Shown here: piece after piece, positions 14,201-23,610 of the stretch
Numbering within the stretch: position 1 is the first letter of the stretch
Layout of the letters: the number at the start of each line of letters is the position of its first letter
Origin: Branchiostoma floridae
Taxonomy: Eukaryota > Chordata > Leptocardii > Amphioxiformes > Branchiostomatidae
Reading direction: 5' to 3'
DNA: 64,000 nucleotides
Assembly: GCF_000003815.2 (NCBI RefSeq)
Contig: NC_049986.1
Location: 14,397,933 to 14,461,932, forward strand
Notes under the pieces: generated by a model
Databases searched by the model: none
Told to the model about the DNA's origin: nothing
What the model saw: the letters and a program-made list of their open reading frames with translations, nothing else
Translations under genes and position numbers: made by a program

Positions 14201-17200
14201 TCAACCTCGTCCGTCGATCCAGCGACAGTCGCACCGACACCGTGCGAGCACGTCTCAAAGCGATGATGCAAGAAAAATCTGAGCCAATGCCACATCAGCA
14301 GTCAGAAGATCGCCGCGACGACCCGAACAACAACGCCCCTCTAAACCTTGTGGTGCCCAAGTCGCAACCTGAACAGCCCCCTTCTACGTCGGCTAGCAGC
14401 GCCAGTTCTTCTCCACCAAGTTCAGCTCAACAACAACAACAACAACAGATGGACCAAGTCAGGGCTGCCATGATGGGAGCTGCTGGAGCCGCTTCATCTC
14501 CCTTCATTCCCGTTCCAGGAGCCTTCTTCGTCCCAATGATAGACCCAGGATTCGTCTTCTACGGACAGCTCGGTAGCCACATCAGGTGGCACAACCCTCC
14601 AGGCGTGCAGGGAGCCGCCGACATGGCGCAGATCCGACCAAACCTTGCTGCTGCCGGGCCCGGCGGTATGATGGCCCAGGGCGCCAAGCTACCCACAGCC
14701 TCGCCAGGACAACCTCCGCTGCCTCCTCCAGATGAAGTCAAGGCTGCTCAGGCCAAACGTCATCTCCTTCTTCCAGGATACGGCTACAAGGACATGAGGA
14801 GCACACACGAACGCATCCGCACACCCAACCGCTACCGTACACCGTACACAGACGAGCAGACACAGGCTCTAGAGCACGAGTACCGCGCACACGGTGGGTT
14901 CATCAGCATCACGCGGAAGGAAGAACTCAGCAAATCTCTCTGTCTCTCCTACCGCCAGATCAAGATCTGGTTCCAGAACAGGCGTGCCAAAGAAAGGCGC
15001 CAACACAAGCGAGCTGCGAAAGACGGCTTGCCGTACGGCATGGGATCGCCGCCTCGCGACGGCACTTCGTCCAATGACGGCCAAGGGGACAGCATCAACG
15101 ACATGACCAGGTCTCTGACGTCAGACACCGACGTGGACAGACGCGTCATGGAGGACTTCAGAGATGATGACGACTATGATGATGATGATGACGACGACGA
15201 CATGATGGACAGATCGAGAGAATGGGAGTCGGGACCAGACACGTCTCAGGACAGCATCCACATGCAGGACGCACTGCAACCACCAACAGTACAAGAAAGT
15301 GTACCACAACAAGAGCAAGTAGCGGAACCTGCCATCCCTACAAGCCAGAACGTTGCCTCGTCTTCTGAAGAAAAACAGGAGCTTAACTTGTCGCAAACCG
15401 AGAAAGAAGCACAAATCGAGAAAGAAGCACAAATCGAGAAAGAAGCAGTGTCGTCTGCCAAACCAGAAGAAATAGCTGCTGTTAAGGACGACGACGAAGC
15501 CATGTTCTATGACGTAGACAGCGACCACGCCCTCCAAATAGTGGAAGAGCCAGAGGAGGAGGAACAGCAGATGGAGACTGTCAGCGCACCTAAGGTTGAC
15601 AAGCAAGACATCAGAAATGTGAATCCCGACATGACAGCTGTTGTTCCCCAGCCACCAGAGGTGTTCTTCCAGAACCTGGAGCTGATGAGGAGACAGAGGG
15701 TCGACTCCAACCGATCTCAGTACTCCAGGGAACAGATCAAGACTTTAGAGGCTGAGTTCAATGTGCACGCTGGCTTCATCAGCAGCAAGAGGAGGTCCGA
15801 GCTGAGCGAGTCTCTGGGGCTGACTACTCACCAGATAAAGGTCTGGTTCCAGAACAGACGAGCGAAGGAGCGTCGCCATATGCAGAAGTACGGAGAAGGT
15901 GATCCGATCGCACTGAGCTTCCTCACGCCTGGAATGATGGGAAAAGTGCCTATGGTTCCCCTGTCTCCCAACAGGCAGGCCGGCGGTCACCCCCGACTGC
16001 ACGGCACTCCGACAAGCCTGGGAAATGTTACTAAAGCTGGACAAAAAGATGGATACAACAACGTCGTTCGTGCCGCCATCTCTCCCGTCGAGGCAACAAA
16101 GCCAGGAGACATCAAGCTTGGCTCACAGAACCACGGCGTCGTGGTGAAGCAAGAGCCGGAGGAGTCCCGCGACAGCTACAGCAGCCCGCTCGGCCTTGAG
16201 GAGCCCCACAACTCGTGGTTGACCAGGAAGACGAGGACCAAATTTAGCGAAGAACAGATCCTAGTTCTTGAGACGGCGTTCGCCAACAACCAGTTTCCCA
16301 CCGGCTGGGTGAAAGCGCAGTTGTCTCAGGTCACCGGGCTCACAATGAGACAGATCCACGTCTGGTTCATGAATCGCAGGCAGAAGGAGAAACACTCCAG
16401 GAAGAGGGCCGGGCGCGCAGCTACAAGCCCGGGAGGCAGGGGCATGACGCCGTCTCAGTCCCGACGTGTCCACTGGAAGCAGCTAGCAAAAGCCTTGACC
16501 CCGGCACAGATCAGAGAGAACCAGGAAAGGCAGGCTGCTGCAGGAGTGACACCGCAAGCATTGCCTACCACCAGCGTTGTAAACCCGGCACCTGTCAGCA
16601 GAGCAGCACAGTTCACCGCTTCACCTGTCCATCTGCCAGCCCCAGCTACGACACCTCCGACTCGTCGACAGACTCCCGACACTCTCAAGTCCCTGCAACA
16701 AGCCAAACTGGCCGGTGGGGGCGCTCCTGACGCTTCCCCTGCCGACCAAGGGCCGATGGACCTGACCAAGAAGGACTCGCCCCGTGACGACAAGAGTGAC
16801 GTGGCCGACGTCGTGGACATGAGTGGGTCTCCTGTGCCGTTCATCTTTAAAGACGACAAGAAGTACATCCTGATCTGTGACGCGTTACGCCTGCTGTCCA
16901 CGTCACACCTCCAGCTGATGACGGAGTCCCTGCGCGCCCTGGATGTCTACATCCAGCGCTGCTCCGACCTAGACGTCACCAAGTTCAGGGTTCTGCACGG
17001 GGAGGTGCAGCACACAGCCGAGTGCTTCTCCATCGTCAACCTGGACCAGTTCTCCTCCCACCTGCCACAACTCAGGTAAACATTTATGAATGTTAGACAT
17101 CCAAGTTAAGAATATTCAAATACAAATTTAGTCTCTACAAATCGACACTGGATAAAAACTGAGTTTATTTCAGGACATTTCGAGTGACATTCATCACTCT

Positions 17201-18487
17201 TCTTCTTCTACTGACGCTGAAGAAAAGTGATGGATGTCACTCGAGACGTCCGGAAGTAAATCTCAGTTTTTATCCAGTTGTAGAGATTGAATTTGAATGT
17301 AGCCATTTAGTGTGAATGTTGTTGTTATGTTTGAAGCGTGAAACTCAGTAACTCACAACAGGCTGTATTATACATTTGTATCTTAGTCAGTGACAGTGCT
17401 CTTCTAACGTGTTTTGTCCTGCTAAGACCATGATGTGTGTTTGTTCTAACCAGGTACATCATGAAGCAGCACCGTAACGCACAGCCTCCTGAGACGGAAG
17501 TTGACGGAGAGCGGCGGTGTTACCTGCGTGCCGCCTGGGGAGGGAAGGACGCGGAAGAACCCAAGGAGAAGCCGAGGAAGGAGCGTCAGCGCCACGTGTC
17601 TCCCACCACCGGTGCCTTGCCGCCCAGCTCCATCATGAACGCCACCCCACAGCTGCAGCAGACTCACCCCATCGTCATCCCCCCAGGGCTGTCCGGAGCG
17701 TACCCCTTCGGACTGGCGCAGCCCGGGATGGGGCTCCCCTTCCCCATGGCCAAGGTGTCGGCCGTGCCGTCTTCCTACCAGTCCGGCCTGGTGAGCAGCG
17801 CCGCCAGCAGCCAGGCAGCTGTCCGGATCTCGTCCGTGTTCTCGCTCAGCCAGGCTCAGGGAGGAACAGTAGGAAAGGACACAAGTATAGGTCAGTCTTT
17901 TTATATACAGATAGGAGATAAAACATTCATTTTACTTTTAGGCGGTCAACTGTGAAATGTTGATCCATTTATTGCACAAAAATGTTCGTCATCCAATTGT
18001 TTACCATCGTCATCTTTATTGTTGGAGCCCCCGCTGACCAAATGCTGATCGATGTAATTAGTTATAAAAAAAACTTTTGATGTATCGTAAAAGTTCCACA
18101 AAAGTGGTTGTTTGAAATGCTGTGCTTTGCTCATACTTAACAAAAATATCTTTTGTTTCACTCCTTGCAGTATCCAGTAGGAACGAACACGTGAGTCGTC
18201 CACGCATGCGCTTCACCCAGGACGAGGTGGAGGTTCTGGAGGGAGAGTTCCAGCGCACGCCCTGGCCGGACGGGTACGTGCCGTACGAGCGTCGGACCGA
18301 GCTGGCCGTGCAGCTGGGAGTCACCAAGAGCCGCATCGACGCCTGGTTCAACCACAGGCGCACCAAGGAGAAGTACGGCCCGAGGTCCCAGTCTCGCGAG
18401 ATGAGAGAGTCCGGCACCCTGGAGGACGCTACGTCATCATCGAAGCCCGTGACGTCAGAGCCGATGGCCAATGGTGCAATGAGCTAA
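11224..18487 (+). CDS. Multi-homeodomain transcription factor with five homeodomains (Mux-like)
   Basis: Coding exons 11224-17075, 17454-17890 and 18171-18487 join in phase (AG|G, then G|TA) and give 2201 residues. The ATG follows an in-frame TGA at 11212. An acceptor-like site ends at 11154, and 11101-11154 could be a 54-bp leader intron. The first 830 residues are disordered, rich in Ser/Glu/Asp, with a basic KRQKKKSKK stretch. Homeodomains lie at residues ~836-896, 1201-1261, 1493-1553, 1667-1726 and 2104-2167. The first three keep WFQNRR, the fourth has WFMNRR, and the fifth has WFNHRR, which lacks the near-invariant Asn51. Three CtBP-type motifs (PLNLV at 992 and 1039, PMDLT at 1844) suggest a nuclear repressor. 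No zinc finger is visible, unlike vertebrate ZHX. I recall amphioxus Muxa/Muxb as multi-homeobox genes but cannot say which one this is. Confidence 0.9.
12133..12174 (+). repeat. In-frame 21-bp tandem duplication in the homeobox gene
   Basis: Two adjacent 21-bp units encode EEDQDT plus one variable residue. They lie in the acidic disordered N-terminal region of the multi-homeodomain protein. Confidence 0.8.
13729..13911 (+). other. Homeodomain 1 (residues ~836-896)
   Basis: Helix 3 reads RQIKVWFQNRRAKDRK, with Gln50 and Asn51 intact. Counting from the first-helix leucine to Trp48 shows one extra residue, in the loop between helices 1 and 2. Helix 1 is unusual in having Trp (SKW) early in the helix. 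A basic tail (KLKKRGK) follows. Confidence 0.9.
14428..14448 (+). repeat. CAA/CAG run (Gln7) in the homeobox gene
   Basis: Six CAA codons and one CAG encode seven glutamines in the linker between homeodomains 1 and 2. It is a short polyglutamine tract that is likely to vary in length. Confidence 0.85.
14824..15006 (+). other. Homeodomain 2, caudal-like (residues ~1201-1261)
   Basis: Helix 3 reads RQIKIWFQNRRAKERR. By eye the domain resembles Cdx/caudal homeodomains, with YR..YTD.Q near the start, RK.EL in helix 2 and KIWFQNRRAKER in helix 3. It has the same one-residue loop insertion as homeodomains 1 and 3. All DNA-contact residues look intact. Confidence 0.9.
15163..15201 (+). repeat. GAT/GAC run encoding a poly-aspartate tract
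   Basis: Thirteen codons, twelve of them Asp and one Tyr, make an acidic block between homeodomains 2 and 3. Confidence 0.85.
15400..15447 (+). repeat. In-frame 18-bp tandem repeat (EKEAQI)
   Basis: Two complete 18-bp units and a 12-bp partial third encode EKEAQI EKEAQI EKEA. It is a charged, probably helical stretch between homeodomains 2 and 3. The units are identical, so the expansion looks recent. Confidence 0.9.
15700..15882 (+). other. Homeodomain 3 (residues ~1493-1553)
   Basis: Helix 3 reads HQIKVWFQNRRAKERR. It shares the AGFIS / GGFIS loop pattern and the one-residue insertion with homeodomain 2, so the two probably arose by tandem duplication within the exon. Gln50 and Asn51 are intact. 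Confidence 0.9.
16222..16401 (+). other. Homeodomain 4 (residues ~1667-1726)
   Basis: Canonical 60-residue length, with helix 3 reading RQIHVWFMNRRQKEK. Asn51 is kept, but position 50, which sets specificity, is Met instead of Gln. The sequence between helices 1 and 2 (NNQFPTGW) differs from domains 1-3, so this domain has a separate or much more diverged history. Confidence 0.9.
17132..17286. mobile_element. Foldback (MITE-like) element in intron 1 of the homeobox gene
   Basis: The left arm starts TCTCTACAA and continues through ACTGGATAAAAACTGAG. The right arm is its reverse complement and ends TTGTAGAGA. The left copy has about seven extra bases inside the arm. Pairing continues inward (GAGTGACAT with ATGTCACTC; CATCACTCTTC with GAAGAAAAGTGATG). 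The whole 155-bp unit could fold into one long hairpin. I find no clear target-site duplication and no coding capacity. Confidence 0.7.
18191..18382 (+). other. Homeodomain 5, atypical (residues ~2104-2167)
   Basis: Encoded by the last coding exon. Helix 1 (TQDEVEVLEGEF) and the helix 3 region (KSRIDAWFNHRRTKEK) are clear. There are about four extra residues in the loop after helix 1 (PWPDGYVP). Position 50 is Asn and position 51 is His in place of the near-invariant Asn. DNA binding in the usual way is therefore doubtful. Confidence 0.85.
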
Positions 18488-20665
18488 CGTGACGTTGACT
18501 GTGGTGTGAGTAGGCACATCTACGGACGTCATTTGAAGTTGAGGAAATTTAGATAGACCAAGTTACCCTGGACCGCAGACTGTGTTTGGAGCCATACATT
18601 GGCGGGTACTTTAATTATGAATATTTAGGTCTGTGTGGATGGTACATTCTATCAGCATTGTATTCAAACTGTGCCATAAAGTCTGGGGAGTTGTCTTAAA
18701 TGTTTGAACAAAAGCCAAGTAGTATGATAGCTAGACCCGGCCATGGTGCCAACCAGAAGAAAATGGCCACATGACCAGTTGTCGGATGTTGACATGAACA
18801 GTGGATGTAACAACCCCGTCACGTTGTAGGGAATGTGCAAAGTTTCGACGTTTTTCTGTCGTGTGGGAGCAGATTGATTTGTAAGAGAGGTTACCGTCCA
18901 GGTTATCTGGAAAACCTGTCTCGGCGGCTTGCCAAATATTGCCGCAAACGGCTCCGAGAGAGTTGATGGGAATTTCAATATCTATAGTAACTTTCCTGAC
19001 GATAAGTCATTGGGACAAATTAAGCCGGTACAGGGTCATTTTACCGATTTGACTCCCACGTAGAGTCAGTATCATAGCGTCACGCTAAATGTGATATTTT
19101 CCCATGCTCGGCCAGTGGATAAGTGCTTTTATAGCGCGCACAAAGCGCGTGTACTGGTTTGTCATTCCGTAAATCATGTGCAGTAAGAAATGCAATAGAG
19201 ATAGCTATATGTACCAGAGTTCTAACCATAGTTGACTATTAACAAGACCGTATATGGCTAAATTTTCTAACATAGTTGTCGGTTTATGTCGCAGAAAGAA
19301 TGATATAACGTGCCTTGCTCTAAGGATTTTGAAGATCGTTCTATTTTTGTGTATATGGATGGGATATACTATAAGTTGTGCCAGCGAGCTGCAATGATTT
19401 AAACTGCTAGTAGATTCGTGTTCGCCACGTGAAAATATAGATAAAATATATCACTTCTAACCTGTGCCAGAAAAGTACAAGTATATGCCATAACGACCAC
19501 GAACAGATATATGCTATAGTTCAGCAATACCTTACGTTCATTGTTATTGTTCTAAGGTTTCTTTTGTACGATATGTATATATACATATATTTCATGATAT
19601 GTTGGTAAGTAGTTTAGTTAGGTAGTTAATTTCGATTTTGTTCCAAGATGTTGTAGTTCGTCATTACTATTTACTCTGTTGTTACATAGGGATGGTGTAG
19701 CATCCCAGTTGACCACTGCGTTAGAATTCTAAGTGTTGGTAGCCGAGGAAGTGAGGCCTGTGTTACTAGAAATATATATACTCCGCCGCTATGTTGTTTT
19801 CACCATTCACATCACACGATAACACGTTGTTATGGCATCTGTTATATCACACTGAAGATTTGGCGCATGTGCAGTAAGTACCCATATGTGTACGCATGCG
19901 TAGACGATCGTTGCCAACGTTGCTGTTTGTACTTGGTGCATTCCAGTCCGGGATTCTGCTGTAGCCCGTGTCCCTGAATGTAAGAAATATCTCTGTGAGC
20001 TCAGAATAAGAACTGTGATGTCTAAGCCGCTACGTGCTCATGCACTTTGTTTCCCCAAGAATGCCTACATAGCTGCAATGAATGGTGTAATAGTTACATT
20101 GACTTGCCAGTGTTAGTTCTAACCCATAGTATGTAAGGTACTGTTTATATTTTTGTACCCATGGCTATGTCAACTATAGAAGACGCCCAGTTCTGTACCC
20201 CTCACCAGAAATACATATATATATATATTCTTACAGAGAACCCATATTCCTTGTGCCGAGTCTGTTCATCACTCCCGTGCCCATTAGATCCGTGCAGGCC
20301 ACTTCTTCGCCAGCCAGCAACAATGAATATTGCATTAAGAAGATTTATGTTGCGCCTGTCCCCCTTGAATATCCGCCGAACATTTTTCAGTCTGCAATTA
20401 GACGTCTTGGGCGAGAGGTAAATGTCGGGGCTCCGCGCTCCCCAATACTGGAGCATCCATCACGCCGAAAAATCGCTGCGTCCGCACGCCCCGAAACTCT
20501 CTCCTGAACTATTGATCAACTTCTCCCCGCTGATCGATCACCGATCGATGACGTCATCAATCATTGATGTAATGGCCACCCGTTATGGATACCGAAGATT
20601 GAAAAAAAAGTTATAAGGTGAAGGCAATTGTTTCTCCACTAGAAACTTTGTTTGGCATCCTGTAG

Positions 20666-20671
20666 AATAAA
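20666..20671 (+). terminator. Candidate poly(A) signal of the homeobox gene
   Basis: This is the first AATAAA I find downstream of the stop codon at 18487. It implies a long 3' UTR of about 2.2 kb, which is AT-rich and has no supported ORF. It includes an 18-bp palindrome, ATATGTATATATACATAT, near 19571. An earlier variant signal may be used instead. Confidence 0.4.
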
Positions 20672-23560
20672 ACTTATATAGCCCGAGGAGAGGTAACCAT
20701 GACAGCGTATGAAGTTTACAATCGACGAAAAATTAGTACTAACTACGTAATGGTGGTATAGACTTCCGGTTTGGCGATCAAGAGTCAAGGTCTTCTTGCT
20801 TTGAAGCAAACGAGTTATATCTTTCTCATATTTTGGAAAGAGATGGTAAATATGTTGACGGAAGACATGTAATGATATCCCACGTAGCGTAGCGCACGCC
20901 TAATCTGCGAACTTGTACCGTCTTGTCAGAAAACGAAACAATGAAGATAAAGTTGGCGCCGCCTGATTTACCAAAGGAAACCTTGGAAGACGTGTTTTCG
21001 TTTCCCGTCTTGATTTGTCGGCAATGCACTGTAATCTTACGAGCAAGAAATGTCAGCCAGGGACAACCTAAGACCTCGATGCACGCCTGGAAAATTGGAA
21101 AAACAATCTGCACGGAGAAGTTACAAAGCCAAATAAATCCTCACATTTGGACAAATGGGCATGGCCATTCCTCTCAACTGTCCATAAGAACCACTGGCGT
21201 CGGTTCGCCTGGACTTTCCTGGGACGGTGTGAGAGCGGGGAGGCGACAACAGGACATCACAATTGTGACACAGTCAGTGTGTATCTTAGCATATTACATT
21301 CAGAGCATGTAACTTAAGCTAAGATGTGAGTATTATCACAACATTGACCACATGTTTATAGCAATTGTATCATGTCTACCCCCTCTAACATCCTTACACT
21401 GACAGCTGCATGGGGACCGAATGACACGGATTTATTTTGTCCAATCACGACATGATTTACGCGTGATGCTGATCAGTTGATCCCGCTAACAATGAGGGCC
21501 GAGTTTGACCTTGGCGATGACCCAAGGACACCCGACAATGGCGGCGTGTAAATGGGGAATCACGTGAAGGCAAAACGAATGGAAGCAAGCATTAAGACAC
21601 TGTGGGCGCCGGTCTTCTCTTTGTGGGGGAAATTTTCACGCCGTGTGATTTGTCACAGCGAGCTTGTATGGCTGGACCGGGCGGTAATTGCGACGGAGAA
21701 GTATCAAGGGGGATTAAGCCCGGCGTCGCTCCGCAGTATCTAAAGCGACATTACACTGGGATTGATGGTCGCGGACATGCCGGCGCCATATGTGAGGGGC
21801 CCTGGGGGGAGGGGTATCGACTGCCAACTGTGCACAACTGATGATGGCATCGACACAAGACGTGGAGAAAACGGCATAATCGCCGTTTTCATGTCAGTTT
21901 GGCGATGGGTAAACTTCCGGGCGTATCTTTGCGCGGCAGACGGAAGGAAAGGGCACGGCTTTGTAAAGTCCTTGGCAATAACCGGTTGGTGGGAAGTTGG
22001 TGTGATAAGCTTACTCCATATTCATCGCGTCTGCTACACACAAGACACACAATATACATCATAGACAGAAGTCGTGTCAAGGAGGTGTCATCAGGACATG
22101 TGTATAAACGTAAACCTTTAAATCCCCTTTCAAAAGCTTCCCTACTGATGCTGCCATGGCGTCGACGCGTCTGTCAAGACCAGGTCACATTTTGTCTTAC
22201 GATCGTCGTACGATCACAAACTGAGGGTATTCGGACAGTCGTGCATCTGTCGTACGAATTTCTTCTGTCTTGCCAAGGAAAGGGCTGTCTAACTAGATCC
22301 TTGTCGGCGGTTAGTTCAGTCACATTCTGCTTCAATATTCTACATCAACATTGTACGACGATCTACGACGAGTATGACCGCACCGCAAAAGTTACAAATG
22401 CAAATCACGTCATTCAATATAAGCTCTGCGAAAGCTTTCCAACATGTTCAAGTCCCTACCGTATGATAGTTTGGGCAAACAATTTTAGGGCAGCGAGTCA
22501 GCCCCGGCAGAAATCGGATGGTACCCAGGCTATAGGCGCACCTACACAATTCCTCGACAATCACATTTAGATGGACTTGTTTCATTTAAGCTCTGTCGGT
22601 ACTCTTGTCTGTCGCCACACTCTGACAGAACTTGAGCTGAAACAAAGTTCGTCTCGTTATACTATTATTCCTTATCATACATTGTACATGTATCTATCAG
22701 TTTCTTTAAGGTAATGTCTGTCATACGGCACTTTGTTGACAACGTCATCTAACTGTTCAGTTATCTACCGGCCGTCTAATTAAGTAAAGGTATATGTGAG
22801 TGAGTGACTGACGCAGCCAGTGCGGTTTAATATAGATTCTAATGTTGGCAATTGATCACTGAAAAGTCTCCACTTCATCGTCTTTTGAGAGGCCGAAATA
22901 ATGTCTTAATATGAAATGTAAAACTGCTGACTGGATGCAACGCACGTTTTCAGTGATTAATTACTTGCCCCGTAAACAGCGTGAAAAGACTACCATGACT
23001 TCCCCTCGCTGCATGTAGATATCTGCAATTACGAAGTCTCCATAGTTAGGTCCATCCTAATATCTACGTGGGCTAAGCCCTTTGCCATTCGCACCTCCCA
23101 CGCGGGCACCCTGGAAAGTTCAAACGTGAAGTGGTGAATCCCAACTCCGGTGTTGAAACGTGTCCGCAAAGCCAGGGTTGAAGTGACAATGGCAAACAGT
23201 ACTGGGCCATGGATGATATCAAATACTGAGCAGCTTGAGAATAGATTGCTTCATAACGTCTTTATTTCTAATTCTAAACCTCTTGTTCCTCGCACATAAA
23301 GCTACTGCAAGGATCGCTATTTCTTTGCCACTTCTCCCTCTCTCTACCCATCTATTTTTTGTGCCGACTGAAAGTGATACTTGTTGGGTTACTTTACAGA
23401 ACGAATCGATACAACAGGATAAACCATGGACAATATCATGACAAACATCGAGAAGCACTCGCAATTGATACTACATTGCGTTTATAGTTCTGCACTGGGA
23501 AGAGGGTAGGAAAGGGGCAATAAAAATTGCACAGATTGAGGAGGAAATGCCAATATTTCA

Positions 23561-23610
23561 TCTCCTATCTTCTGGAAGACTCCCAAGTTGGGAGTCTTCT
23601 AGGAGATAGG
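23561..23610. repeat. 50-bp near-perfect palindrome
   Basis: The arms (CTATCTTCTGGAAGACTCCCAA and its complement) meet directly at AAGTTGG with almost no loop. The inner 11 bp (AAGACTCCCAA / TTGGGAGTCTT) pair perfectly, and the outer arms pair with two mismatches. It lies in intergenic DNA. It may be a small foldback element remnant. Confidence 0.75.
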
